Shown: in pieces, positions 22,183 through 33,900 of the stretch | Layout: every line of letters begins with the position of its first letter | How positions within the stretch are numbered: position 1 is the stretch's first letter | Assembly: GCF_004027225.2 (NCBI RefSeq) | Contig: NC_044277.2 | Coordinates: 40,280,305 to 40,344,304 of the forward strand | Source of the DNA: Strigops habroptila | Taxonomy: Eukaryota > Chordata > Aves > Psittaciformes > Psittacidae | Length of the DNA stretch: 64,000 nt | Reading direction: 5' to 3' | Program-made: the position numbers and the translations under genes | Notes under the pieces: model-generated | Seen by the model: only the letters and a program-made list of their open reading frames with translations | Database searches by the model: none | What the model was told of the DNA's origin: nothing

Positions 22183-23190
22183 GTAAGTACAGCTTCATAA
22201 GTTTGACTGCAAGTTCCCAATGAACACTGCCTTACTGATGTGTCTAGTTTGTTTTGTAGAAGTTACTACCTACCATTGAATACTTTATGTAAACTAAAAT
22301 TGTATTGGTAGTGCTTTGGGTATGTTTACTAGAAATTCAGCTGAGATAACCAGCAGTGGTATGTTAAGTGGTGGTGACTGCGAACTAGGCTGTGTCTTAA
22401 GTAGCAGTGTATTGAAGGGCTTCTTAACTCAGTCATGCAGCATTGTGCTACAGAAGGCAAGAGCACTTTGATTTGCTGTTTAAGTTTTTTGGTTTACTTT
22501 TGTGTGCTGACATGTTGAATAGTGTTTTCATTTTGGAAGGAGATGATGGAAACTGGTCCATAGGTATTGTTAACTTACCGTGGATTGGGTATTCTCCTGT
22601 GGTTCTGTGTAATGAAAAATCTCATAATTATTTGTTTAATAATGCAAATGCTGTAAGGGGAGAACACGTCTCCTGCTGAGTGCATTGAGGAAACAATTAA
22701 ACTAATATCCTAAATTTTGCCTTGTTATTCCTATTGCTTTTTATCAGAGGAAGTCCCCATTTTCTGCTTTTCTGGAATTAAGCAAAGAGTATGCTTTAGA
22801 AAGGCTACAGTAAATGCCACTGAACTCTGCCTGTCTGGTTTTTCCCTTCTAGGGGTAATTTTTTTTTTTTCTTTCTGTTTCCCATATGTCCTTTTCCTAC
22901 CTATATGTGTCATTTGGTTCATTTAAATAAATGTACAGGAAAAAACACAATTCAATGGAACTCCACTATGAACTCCAAACTTTAATTTAGTGGAATTGTA
23001 GTGAATCTTGTAATTTGAAATAAAGAAGTTGTTAGAATAACATACATAGTTATACATAGAATAACATACATAATCTACACATAGATTATGCAGATTCAAC
23101 TTTCTTTCTAGTACTTCTTGTGATTACTGATTTTTGAGATACAATCAGAAATCAAATGTAATGCTTTGGGGATACTGTAAATGAACATGG

Positions 23191-24184
23191 TTTATTAGTG
23201 GATAGAGCTGTTGCTTTTCTTTCAGACAGTCTGAAATAGTGCTGTATCAGAACAGAATAGTTCCACCTTCCTTCTTTTCTCAGTTAAATATGTGTGTATC
23301 TGGAATAGAAACCTTACAAGATCTGCGAGATAATGGGACAATTTAATATGTACAAAATCAAGATGGCTGATACTGCCATCCTCTCAGGAGCAAATAGTGA
23401 AGGGGTTTTACATCTACCTACCAAGGGAAGAGAAGAATATGTGAGAATTGTTGTGCTTTATTTTGGAATTTAAATGCCCAGACTCTTCTTTCTCTTAAGT
23501 AAATAATTTAACTTTATAAACATCAACAGTATGAACTTAAAAATGCATTCAGCAGACTCTAGTAGTAAAATAACAATTCTTCAGCAAAAGATTTTCATAG
23601 GCAGCATGATTTCAACCATTAGCTTCCATAAACTTGAGATTGCCATACCAATTTCCATTAGTGCACCATATATGCATTAAATATACGAAGACAAGTGGAC
23701 CGTACCTAAGCCAGGTATGTGTGAAGCTTTGTCTCATATAACCCAGATATTGACAGTACTGTTTTCACTTTGGTCACAGTGTGGATGGGGCAACTGGTTT
23801 GGTTTTCCAGAGAATTCTAACAATCCACTTATAAATAAAACGTAGTCTTCGTGCTCAGCTGGTATTTGTGCCTCAGACATAACGCTGCTAACAGTTTTGC
23901 TTCTGAATTGCATGCTGTATTTGAAGAAACAGAAATACTGCATTTTTTGAACAACATTTTCTCATCATTCTCTTCATTCTCTTTTGCAAAGACACACGGA
24001 ATTTGATCAGAAACTGTAGTTAGCTGATTGTGTCAGAGCCTTGTGCGGGTTTAAATCATTCAGTCTGTAGTAAAACTTGCCTGAGTTATTTTCAGGTAAA
24101 TATCTGATTAATTCTAAATTCCCTGTGGATTGATGTAGCCCAGAGTTCTGTTTGTTTTAAAATAAATACATTTAAGAAAAAATT
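23191..24184 (-). other. RGS20: Probable RGS20 3' UTR
   Basis: No coding signal. On the minus strand AATAAA occurs at 23462-23457 and again at 23196-23191, either of which could end the transcript. Neither has a very strong downstream GT-rich element, so the boundary is a guess. Confidence 0.35.
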
Positions 24185-24373
24185 CTATGCTTCAATGGAT
24201 TTTTCAGATAAGGACTGAAGCAAGTCCTTATAAATAGCAGAGTTCATAAACCGTGGGTAGGAGTCTCTGTGCATTAAGGTATAAATTTGAAGCTGTGCAT
24301 CATCGAAGGTATGTTGTGAGGGTTCCAGCATATTTCGATTAATAACTTCTCTTACTCTGGAGTCCAGACTGAC
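24185..24373 (-). CDS. RGS20: RGS20 terminal coding exon: end of RGS domain and stop
   Basis: After AATATGCAG on the minus strand it reads VSLDSRVREVINRNMLEPSQ, HTFDDAQLQIYTLMHRDSYP and RFMNSAIYKDLLQSLSEKSI, then EA and TAG (24187-24185). It carries the conserved Asp-Asp-Ala-Gln helix and the HRDSYPRF motif of the RGS fold. The C-terminus EKSIEA is that of RGS20. Confidence 0.97.
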   Translation of the reverse strand, partial: VSLDSRVREVINRNMLEPSQHTFDDAQLQIYTLMHRDSYPRFMNSAIYKDLLQSLSEKSIEA

Positions 24374-27300
24374 CTGCATATTAAAACAGAAAGTCACTTA
24401 AATAACAGTGGTGAATAGTACATGTGGGGTTTTAGGTTTGTTTTACTGTTTGAAAAGGCAGTCTTGTTTATTTAAACTGAAAGAGGGTAGATTTAGATTA
24501 GAAATTAGGAAGAAGTTCTTCACTGTGAGGGTGGTGAGGCACTGGAACAGGGTGCCCTGAGCAGCTGTGGATGCCCCATCCCTGGCAGTGTTCAAGGCCT
24601 GGCTGGACAGGGCTTTGAGTAACCTGGTCTAGTGGAAGGTGTCCCTGCCCATGGCAGGGGGTTGGAACTAGATGAACTTTAAAATCCCTTTCAACCCAAA
24701 CCATTCTGTGATTTCAGCTGGTGTCCTTCAAGAGCGTAAAAACTGATAAATATACTTGGGCAAAAAATGGCTGTGTTCAAATTTGGAAGTAGTAGTATCT
24801 TTAGTATGGATACAGAAATTTTCTCCCTGAGGCGACTTAACTCTGGACAAGGCTGGCTGTGATCCCATTATTACTGAAACCTGAGAGACTGGTGGACTAT
24901 TTCCAGACCAACTTCCTGCTCTGTAATAGAGAGAATTTGTAATTTTGTGTGACAGTTCGTTTCCTTGGGAGTTAGTGCTGTTGTAAAGAGACTGAATTTG
25001 GAGTAAGCAGTATGACGCAGACGGAAACTGTAACCCTGTTTTAAGCTGTTGCTTAATCAAATTCCTGTTAAAAAGCAGGGTGAATTGCTGTGAACCACAG
25101 ATATGGCTATATAATGATTCCATGCAACATATAAATAATGTTGTTTTTTTTTTTTTTTTTTCCCCTGCAAGACTGTAGTGTCAGTAGAAAGACATTAGTA
25201 TTACCGGAATAGGCTGACTAGATTTAAACAGCATTTTTATAAATCTGTAAGTATAGCTTGCACCACAAACAATGAAGTTTGAGTTTTGCAATGATACTGG
25301 AAGATTTAAAGGTCCAGCCTACTTGGCAGGATTATATTCAAACTGAGGTGTCTTCAGAACTTGACATGTTTGCTAACAGCAATGTGATGGGTAGTTCTGA
25401 AAATTTTCAGGAAGTCAGCATGTTTGTTCTCTGCCATATTTTGTCAGTTGCTTTTTGAGCAATTTGTGCTTTGCAAATAACACTTTATTTGTGATTGCTG
25501 TGCTTTTCGGGAGATGCATGCACCCACTTTCTAGTGCAAATAATAAAGAAACTGATTTGTCCAACAAAATTTGATCAGGGATAAAGTGATGATCTGTATA
25601 TTTGTGCCTCAAACTAAAGATTTCACACCAGCATGGCAGGGTAGCATAGGAAGAGCTTTTACAGCCAGTGAAAGTAGTTTTGACCATCTCACCTCAACAG
25701 TGGTCTGCCTTTCTCCCCTAAATCCCTACTTGATGACAGTGGAATGGAGGGAAAAGTTCTGCCTGAGTATTGTAGCTTTAAACACATGTTAGAACTAGCT
25801 ATGCAAAGCAGCATCAAAGAATATATTGGGAAAAGTTAATATACCTCTTTTGGAGAAAGGATAGAAATATAATCTTCATAAATTAGTCTTGCTTTTTCTT
25901 CAATGACACTTTTGTTGGATTCTTGTTTCAGTTCCTCACAGGCCATCCAGAAAAGCATGTTCTCCTCGCTGAATTCTGTTCGTAGAAATTCACGAAAAGC
26001 ATTTCTGCCAGCTGGAGTAAGCATCAACTTGTCAAATGATTGAGCCCAGGCATTTACTTCTTCAAGAGTAGGAGCAGGGCTTAAGGAGGAAGGAGAGGAC
26101 AAGAGGAGGAATGAGAGGACAAGAAGAGAGAAATGAATGACTGTTACTCAAGCTGTTTGCAGCTACCATCACGATGGACCAAAATCACGAGGTTCATGGG
26201 GCTCCATTCCTCACTGGAACTACCAAGTGCAAACTCTAGTAAACATATTTATAAGATGCTTTTTCAAAGTGTGCTTATCGAAAACTCAGATGCAGATGAT
26301 TGCTAGTGCTTTGATGCTGAAATTGCAGTTTACTGCTCAAAGTAATTGCAATGAAGAAGTCTCTCTGAAACAGCTAAGCATTTTTTCTACGCCTAATAGT
26401 CCTTGCTGGATCATTGTTAGAAATTGAATGAAAATATGTAGAAGCAATGATTCAAAATCCCATAAAAGGTACCCTCCTGTCTGTTACAGGTGCTCCTACC
26501 TGTTTGAGCAATTCTGAAGAGACAGTTGCCTGACTCTTGGGAGGATTTGAGCTCCTCTTTATTATTTTTGTAAGGCTGAGCACTGCCAGTTACCTTCATT
26601 ACATAGCTGCTGGGTGGGAACAGGATCTATTTTAAAATTATTTCAGAAAAAAGGGGAGACTGTGTTCACAATGCTGGTTTTGATCTGCCGTGTTATGAAA
26701 GCGGGGATGCGGTTACATCCTCTGTATAAATGAGGTAAAAGTTTACAGATCAGAACCTTTGGTTCCTTAAGAGGTAAGAAACAGGTGACTGCAAATTCAG
26801 CATAAATGACTGGTAATTAATTTTAATTATTTAGTATGTTTTGTTGGCTTTGTTTCATTTTAGGTTGACAGAACACTTAGTAAAGAGCATACCTTTCCTC
26901 ACAGTTTGGAATACCCTCTGCTTGCAGCTCATGAGATGTTCTCCTTGCTCTCTCTTCATCTTGATTTCTAACAGTAAGACTGCAAGGTAGCAAACAGAAA
27001 TTCAGTCAACTTTATAGAGGAAAAGGCTGACTGTATATCAGATGCTTTTCCTATGATATTTAAAAGAAATTAGGTAGCAAAAGCTAACAGTAGCCACATT
27101 ACCCATTTTTAGACTCTGACATTAATTTTACAGTTGTATAAACCTGGCAAACTTCAATGTAGCTGAATGATGTTCAATATTGTATCACATACATTTTCTA
27201 TACAGGGATCCTAGATTCATAGAATATCTCAAGTAAGAAGGGGCCCATAAAGATAATCAAGTCCAAGTCCCTCTATATACACCCAAGTGTATATATACAC

Positions 27301-30300
27301 ACACACACAAATGTGTGTGTGTATATATATGGGATATATGTGTATGGATAAATGTACACACATGTACCATTTATCACATAGCAGATCTGTTCTCCATTGA
27401 TGCATGTTATACTGTGTATGCCCAATGCAATTTTTTTACTTAAGTTAGGCCTGATGCACTGGTTTTATGTGAGTTAGATTTCAAGGTTCATATAATCATA
27501 GAGTGGTTTGGGTTGGAAGCAGCCTTAAAGCTCATCCAGTTCCAACCTCCCTGCCACGGACAGGGACAGCTTGCACTAGACCAGGTTGGTTGGTTTGGTT
27601 TTGGTGTTGTTTGTTCTTTTTAATTCTTGGCTATTTTTTGTATCTATAGGGCATGATGCAGGCCAAGGCTCTGGTTTAGAGTGGTGATACCATGGTACAA
27701 AAAAGCCAGAGTTCAGAAGCTGGAGTACAAGTTTTAAGCAAGCTAGACACTTCTGTATGTGATGTTGGAAGTGTAAGCATCATTTGGATTTCAGTGTAGA
27801 TCTAGCCAGACTGTGTAGTAATTGATCGCAACTTTAAGAAAGTGTTAGTATATGCTTTAAAATGTGAGGCCTGAGGCATCAAGAGCAGATACATAATTGC
27901 TGAATACCGTTCTGAGTTTGTCTGACTGGAAATAAGTATTGGCTTGTTTATAGCATTGCAAAAATAATAAGGGTTTGCTGCAATCACTAGTGATCATCAA
28001 GAGGGAGTTTTTCATTTCCCATGGAAGGGTAGCTGTCAACTCCTGCTGCTTTCACCAGATGTTAGTTTAACTCCAGTTTTTAAGAATTCCTTTTGTAGTC
28101 GATGAGTCTTTCTCATTTGAGACATTGTGGATGCCCCATCCCTGGCAGTGTTCAAGGCCAGGTCAGACAGGGTCTTGAGCAACCTGGTCTAGTGGAAGGT
28201 GACCCTGTTCATGGCAATGGGGTTTGGAACTGGGTGATCTTTAAGGTTCTTCCCAAGCCAAACCATTCTATGGTTCTGTGATTTCAGTTCACCGTTTCAG
28301 AATAACATAAGATTTAAAAACTAAGTAGTAATGTTAGATCTCTATTCTTTTGGAATATATAGGATTCTGGCCTTCTTTTAATATGAAAAGTGGTATATTA
28401 TGTACTCCTCACACCCAGATAAGAAGTGATATGCTTGTCAGTTATTTTTGGATTGAGGGGAACCGACAGATCCAACAGAAAAGATAACAGTCTTCATAGA
28501 ATAATGCACGAAAGGGGGGGAAAAAAAGACAAAAGAAATAACAGCTTCTTTAAAATAACATGTCATTCCTCAGAAAATTACTCTCAGGCAGGCTCTTTCC
28601 CTAGAAATGTACAGGTAAAGAAAAAGAGACTAGTGCAATACTGCATCTTCTCAGAATCTGGAAGAGTAACAGGTTGGAAGCTTGAGTTGTGCCTGTAGGA
28701 ATGAACACAAGCTCTGAGCATCCAGCTGAGAGACTCATTTCACCGATTCTTCACTCTGAATCTACTATTAAGAGTATGCTGAATATTGGATGTTCAGCAA
28801 CTTAGCTGCATGACTCATGTAGACTGTTATTTTTATTCCTATTCATAATTTTTCTGTTCAAAGTGCTTGAGCTATTTTGAGGAAAGGCTCTATGAATAGG
28901 GAATATAAATAGCTTAATTACGGTTTGTTTTGCATTTCTTGCCACTAGAAAACAATCGTTCTCAAAAAAATCAAATTATTTTAGAGCTAAAACAAGCTGC
29001 TCTGTTTTGGAGCCTGTTCTGGTTTCCCAGGTGATTCTGAAATGCAAATAGGAATGTTAGGCATCATGAAATTCAGGTACTTTCACACACCCTATTGAGT
29101 AAATTGCTTTCTTTGAATTGTTTGAATAGCGAGGTGCACAGAAAATGAGCACCCTGGAAAATATCAGGTAAAATGGCAAAAAAGCACTTTATCAACAATT
29201 TAAAAGATAATATGCAAATTTTATGTACTCTGACTTAGTACATAAATGTGCCTTATTCTTCCCTTTTATGGAAAGATGTGTGTTTGTGTAATGCAGCTTT
29301 AGACTGAGCCCCTTCAGATTCCATTCTATGGAGCCATTAACCATTCTATAGCCGTTCTATATGATTCAATAAGATTGCACTGGACAGCTATGCAGATGAC
29401 ACTGGAATTTGTATTGGGATGCTTTAACATAATGCCATCCTGTGAGGTAGCAGACTCTGATCCTGTATAGGCACAGTACTTAATGTTTCCTTAAACTCTA
29501 CCTTAGTTAACCTCTAAGCACCTGCTGAAAAACTTGGTGGGATCACAGCTAGAGTACTTGGCATCTTGCAAAAGAAGTCCAAGCAGCCTTTAGTCCTTAC
29601 AAAATGTTAACTACTTGCATTAGGGAGGGCAGAATTGAGTATCTTGGCTTCTGATGAGCTGAGTACTAATAGAAAAGGAGTGATCTGCCTGCTCTTCCCT
29701 TGCCTTTAATGGTGTACTCCAAAGCACTTGTACCAGCTCCTGTTGGAAAATAATGGTGGAATAGGTACCCAGCCTGGGCTGTAAGGTTATTTCTGACTTC
29801 TTCCCTTCACCTCAGAGCCAGGTTTGCTTGCTTTGAAGTGTGTATGTAGTGGATAGTGCATTTGTAAGAAGCACTCAGCTTGCTCTCAGTGTTTTGGTTG
29901 AACTCCTACGGTTGTTTAAGACTTTTTTTTTTTTTTTTTATTTCAATGCAAGTTCTGGTCGTGCCCATTAATTAACATTTGGCCTTGAACCAGATACAGG
30001 ACTTTGAGTAGGGGAAGCTTTTCTTTCGTTTCGAATGAAATCACTTGGATCTGGAGGAGCTGGTAAGAGAGAGAATGTGAACACATCATTAATTTAAGGA
30101 ACTGAGTGATTTCTTTTCCTCTTGCTTTGATTCCTTGATAAATTTTCCTCCTTAACACTTGTAATGGGAGTTCTGAATTATGTTTTGCTTAACTCTTCAT
30201 CTTCAGCAAATACCCACAATGTTTGAAGTCTCTGATCCTAAGAATTAACTTCACGTGAGTTGCAGGTGCCATGAGTTGGCAACAGTAATTAATGACAACA

Positions 30301-30932
30301 GATCCAGTTGCCTTTGAAACAAAAGAACAGTGTTGGGCACCTGGTTATTTGCTTTCTGACCTACAAATTCTGCCACCTTCTTCTAACTCCACTTAACAGT
30401 CTGTGCTACTTGTAAAGTCTCAGCCCGGAATCTAAAGCTGTGACATATTCTGGTGCTGCTTTCAGTTTTTAGTGGAAACCCTGGTGAAACTCAAGGCTGA
30501 GAAGAACCAGTCCTGCATGAAATGGACCTTCTGTTACACAACGGAAGTACAACAGAGATACTGTACAGCTTATTAAAAAAAAAACCAAAAACCAACTTAT
30601 TTCAATGGCAGAGAAAAAAAAAGAGTAGAGTAGAAGGTTGTGCGTAGTACTAGAGCACAGTCATCTCTTAGTTCCAGACTTGCAGAATTACCCAGCTGGT
30701 TTGTTTGGCTTGTGTTGCCTATACACTGGCTATTGCCTCCCTCCTCTGCTGTTCTGTTCCCCAGAGGCTTGAATGAGAGGGGTTACCATGAGCAGCTGCA
30801 GCAGCAGCACCAACAAAAGCAGCAGGCATTGGACCCTCGATTTCCTGCGCTGAGTGGAGCCTGTGCAGCACCTGGGGTCTCCTGGGTCGTAGACATCTGC
30901 CGTTTGCGCATCTCCATCCGCTCTGATCCCAT
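24185..30932 (-). CDS. RGS20: RGS20 (RGSZ1) regulator of G-protein signalling, complete short isoform, four coding exons
   Basis: A GTPase-activating protein for G-alpha-z and other G-alpha-i subunits, membrane-bound through palmitoylated cysteines. Exons in transcript order are 30935-30787 (ATG at 30932), 26979-26893, 26079-25845 and 24373-24185. Joined, they give 657 coding bases, 218 residues plus stop; human RGSZ1 is about 217. Visible features are the N-terminus MGSERMEMRKRQM, a cysteine string at about residues 35-49 (NACCFCWCCCCSCSC), LTVRNQDEERARRTS, and then a full RGS domain from about residue 80. The RGS domain includes AFREFLRTEFSEENMLFWMA and, near the end, MHRDSYPRFMNSA. Every junction is phase-compatible and lies at GT-AG. 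The gene converges on TCEA1. A longer isoform starting in the CpG island is possible. Confidence 0.96.
24471..24715 (+). mobile_element. CR1 LINE 3' fragment
   Basis: Sense CR1: AAACTGAAAGAGGGTAGATT, GTTCTTCACTGTGAGGGTGG and AACCTGGTCTAGTGGAAGGT, ending CCATTCTGTGATTTC. It lies inside an RGS20 intron, antisense to the gene. Confidence 0.92.
25144..25161. repeat. T18 homopolymer
   Basis: Eighteen T followed by CCCC in an RGS20 intron. No adjoining retrocopy was recognised. Confidence 0.9.
25845..26079 (-). CDS. RGS20: RGS20 exon: first two thirds of RGS domain
   Basis: A 235-base exon after CTCCTTAAG on the minus strand, ending AAAGAG|GTATAT. It encodes PAPTLEEVNAWAQSFDKLML, then TPAGRNAFREFLRTEFSEEN, MLFWMACEELKQESNKSVIE and EKARLIYEDYISILSPKE. 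These are helices 1-5 of the RGS fold, including the Glu/Asn residues that contact the G-alpha switch regions. It ends in phase 0. Confidence 0.97.
26080..26892 (-). other. RGS20 intron
   Basis: A GT-AG intron of 813 bases on the minus strand. Its acceptor pyrimidine tract is enlarged by a 20-base tandem duplication (26093-26132). Nothing else recognised. Confidence 0.9.
26093..26132. repeat. 20-base purine-rich tandem duplication in an RGS20 acceptor tract
   Basis: GAGAGGACAAGAGGAGGAAT is followed by GAGAGGACAAGAAGAGAGAA. On the minus strand this is the pyrimidine tract just upstream of the RGS20 acceptor at 26080. Confidence 0.8.
26893..26979 (-). CDS. RGS20: RGS20 exon: linker between cysteine string and RGS domain
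   Basis: An 87-base exon between TTGCAG and AAAG|GTATGC on the minus strand. One base completes the last string Cys. It then reads LTVRNQDEERARRTSHELQA and EGIPNCEE, ending with AG of a split Ser codon. Human has LTVRNQEEERARRTSYEMRT, so orthology is clear. Confidence 0.95.
27214..27275 (-). mobile_element. CR1 LINE 3' remnant
   Basis: ATTCATAGAATATCTCAAGT, AAGAAGGGGCCCATAAAGAT and AATCAAGTCCAAGTCCCT resemble an inverted CR1 3' end of a different subfamily from the others. It ends where a dinucleotide repeat begins. Confidence 0.7.
27285..27335. repeat. AT/AC-GT/AT palindromic microsatellite
   Basis: ATATATACACACACACAC, then AAAT, then GTGTGTGTGTATATATAT. The two 18-base arms are complementary except for one position. 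It can form a hairpin or cruciform, and the alternating purine-pyrimidine runs favour Z-DNA. Confidence 0.85.
27494..27588 (-). mobile_element. CR1 LINE 3' fragment, truncated
   Basis: AATCATAGAGTGGTTTGGGT through CAGTTCCAACCTCCCTGCCA to CACTAGACCAGGTT, an inverted CR1 3' end cut off after about 95 bases. Confidence 0.87.
28126..28284 (+). mobile_element. CR1 LINE 3' fragment
   Basis: Sense CR1: GTGGATGCCCCATCCCTGGC, GAGCAACCTGGTCTAGTGGA and ACCATTCTATGGTTCTGTGA. Confidence 0.9.
29923..29939. repeat. T17 homopolymer
   Basis: Seventeen T in an RGS20 intron. Confidence 0.9.
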
Positions 30933-30935
30933 GGG
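30787..30935 (-). CDS. RGS20: RGS20 exon with short-isoform ATG and cysteine string
   Basis: On the minus strand a pyrimidine-rich tract and CTTGCAG precede CCC ATG GGA. It reads MGSERMEMRKRQMSTTQETP, GAAQAPLSAGNRGS, then NACCFCWCCCCSCS, and ends TG|GTAACC in a split Cys codon. The nine cysteines (the last completed by the next exon) are the palmitoylation string of the RZ subfamily. The segment between the start and the string differs from human in sequence but not in kind. Confidence 0.95.
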
Positions 30936-33900
30936 CTGCAAGACAGCAAGACAAGGGGGAAGTAAGAAACATACCTCTTTTTTTCCTTTTATTTGCCTTA
31001 AAAGTCTTTACCAAGAAGTGCTGAAAGCCACAGCCCCAAAGGAATTGAAAAGCTAAATGCTTGATTTTTTTTTCCCCACAGAAGCTCTTGGGTGTTGAAT
31101 GCTTTGGAAGATACACTCATTTTATTTAAGTGCTGTGACGGAACGCAAAGGGCTAATGAGTTCTGCACATAGGTGGGGATACAAAGAGAAGGGAGTTATG
31201 ATGCAGAGAGCAAAAAATGGAAGCGAGGGGTCTCAAATAGCTGCAGCTCTTAGCACAGTGATATATAAGCCTAGGAGTTGAAGAGGGTTTTCTAAGGTTT
31301 TGACTTCAAGGCCAGTCCTAAAAAAATGGTGTGGAATAGAGGTAGTTAGAGTCTTTTTTTTTTCCTTTGTCTCTCTCTTTCTCTTGATTAGCCAATGCAT
31401 AGGCTTAGTGATGCTTGAGTCAGACTCCTGAGCTCTCCTGAAAATCTGGACTTTGGTGAGATGTCTCAAACCTGCTGGATGCCCTCTAGCAAAGGGGAAG
31501 GGCCAGTGCTTATCTGTCCATTATTGGTCTGACTGCCACAGTTTCTTTAATGTGTGTTTCTCTCTAGGAGTCATCAATTGCTTCTGTAAGATGAGGAATT
31601 ACTAATGGAGAAAGCACATGACTGGATGTAACCAAAAACATGCAGGTTTTTTGTTACCTCCCCAGCTGAAGACAGCATAAAACAATTTTTGTTAGAAGCA
31701 CTGGTCGTGGTTTTTGCACTGTTCTAGAACACCTTTTTGGAGCCTGAATTCTGCAGACTGTGCAGACTGTGCAGAGAAGGGGTGTTAATGACAAGTCCCC
31801 TTGAAGTCCCTGTCCCTTTCTAACCTCTCTCTGTATGAGCTTCAAACCTGCTCCACAGCACTTAATGATGCTCTCCCTATTATGCTGAGTGTTGTGCCAC
31901 ATCTAAGTGACAGATGTCTTTTATAGATGAAATGCCAGCTTGTACAAAGAGTGTCTTCCTTTTGATTGTATCTGATTTTTGGATACGTAACTAGTCATCC
32001 TCCTCTGTCATGGATCCCAGTGTGTGTACGTTTTTTTCAGGTTGCTAAACCTTCTTTTGAGGTCATGAAAACTGTGGGGGAATTAAAATTAGTTGCTACT
32101 GATTTTGAGTTCTTTTAACATTGATAATTGAATACAAGAAATGAAAGTTCATAATCTGATGAACTGAACACTGGAGGGTTAAAAGTTGTCTTCCTTTCTG
32201 AAATGCTCAGCCAGGTTTAGGAAATACTACTGTTGTAAGTTGAGAGAGAATGCACAGACATTGCCACAGACTCCAAAGAAGTGTCAGGAGAAGAAAGGAG
32301 ATTATTTCATCAGAGTGCAGCATTACATTTTGCTGGATTTTTGTTTTATGCTGAATTTGTTTCTTATAGAGCTTAATACTTTTTATTTTTGTGAGAACCA
32401 CCCACTCTCCCAAGAGGAAATGCATGACATGCTGAGAAGAAGATGCACCTGTTTTGCAGGGGGAATGAAATATAAGAACAACAATACAGATAGAAATGAT
32501 AACCCATTTTGTAACCCTGTTCACCTAATATAACAAGCAATTCCTAAATGCTCAGAAATAGAAAACTAGAACAAGAACCCAGCTTCTAAAACCCCAACAA
32601 TCTTTCTTGTTTGAAAACGTGGAACAATAAATGCAAAATGCAGAATATATTTGTAAATTCATATTTCTTTCCTTCAGAGTTTCAGATTCACAGGAATAGA
32701 ATGAAGCCCTAAGTACCAATTTCCTTCCAGATACCTACACTTTTTAAAATAGAGGATCTTTGTATTTCGATTAGAAAATGACAGCATATAAAGCATTATT
32801 GGAACGATAATATATCTAAATATTTCAGGCTGCTTTGGACAGTAAACACATTACTGATTAGAAAAGCATAGCTTAGATTCAGATAATGTGCAGTTTATAT
32901 AGCCTAATACAGCTACTCTTACTTCTGAGATGTTTTATGTGGATAGTTCACACATTCATATCTGTAATCCCTATTAGAATTGAACTGACGATGGTCTGAA
33001 TTAGAAAAGCCAGTTCCTATTGTTTGCTTTTTTTTGTAAGAAGAAAGGTAAAGGATGGCAGAAGTAGAAAGAATACACTCTTCTTCCCTACCTCATCCTA
33101 CTGCGACTTAATTCAAGAGATCTTCTGGATCCATTGTTACCATTTCAGGTTCTTCAGAATTGCTCTTTGACATCTTTAATGAAAGGGAAGAGTATGGAAG
33201 TAGCCGTATGGCAAAAACTGTCCAGCAGCATCGTGTCTTTGTTTCACTTCTGAATCATATACCTTACTTGGAAGTTTTCTGGTGCTATGGGTTTTTATGA
33301 ATGTTCATCATTGCATGATTTCTCACACAGTTTGCAGAAGTGAAGGATTGAACAACACAAAAACTCAAGACACACTTTTTCAGATTAAATGATGCATTTT
33401 CATTTTTGTCAGATGTATACCAACTTATTGAATAAGCAACTAGGTTTTGGTCATTTACGTGATGAAGTTTCTCTTTGAAAGATATTTTTAGATGCTTTCG
33501 TAACAGCTGTATTAGAGTAATGGGAAATAAGAGAAATGGCTAGAATGTATCCATTGGCTTAAAGACAACTCAAGCTTTTGAATTACAGAGCTGTTCAGTG
33601 ATTATCGTGCATGTATTTCCTGTGGCAGTTGACAGTCATATTGTACATTTGATAGAGGTTTGGAGTGGATCACAAACTAACCCGGATGTGACTTTCTGTG
33701 GTGTATTAGCAGGAATACTGTGGTAAGATACAGGAAATAATTTATTTGTCTGTGCAAGTACTATGGGTGTATGCCAAGAAAGATAGAGCGTCTTTTCTAT
33801 CTAATAAGATGTTTAGAAAGTATGATTTATTCAGGAAAACCGTAGGAGTTTTGGTTGTTAATCTAGAAAGGGGAACTGAGAAGCATATTGATCATCTGAT

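Larger units (their letters stand above)
17721..23190. other. Intergenic region between convergent TCEA1 and RGS20
   Basis: No exon recognised on either strand. The main contents are two long CR1 copies in opposite orientation (18451-18927 and 21603-22182) and a small AT-rich local duplication at about 23035-23090. The open frames inside the CR1 copies are untranslated LINE sequence. Confidence 0.7.
24374..25844 (-). other. RGS20 intron
   Basis: A GT-AG intron of 1,471 bases on the minus strand. It contains a CR1 fragment (24471-24715) and a T18 run at 25144. Confidence 0.9.
26980..30786 (-). other. RGS20 intron
   Basis: A 3.8-kb intron between the cysteine-string exon and the linker exon. 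It holds three CR1 fragments (27214, 27494 and 28126), an AC/GT palindrome at 27291 and a T17 run at 29923. Confidence 0.9.

Noticed and set aside
25144..25161. Poly(T) as the tail of an inverted processed pseudogene
   Set aside because: Sequence next to the T run shows no gene-like frame or known exon sequence, and no flanking direct repeats were seen.
27285..27335. CRISPR-like or regulatory direct repeats
   Set aside because: It is a simple dinucleotide palindrome. No spaced repeats of CRISPR type occur anywhere in the window.
30640..31056. Plus-strand 138-codon frame with a Gln-rich stretch
   Set aside because: It is the antisense shadow of the RGS20 cysteine-string exon; the Gln run is the complement of TGC-rich codons.
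32800..32840. Fragment GGAACGATA resembling part of U6 snRNA
   Set aside because: Only a few bases match. The U6 5' end and the rest of the RNA are absent.
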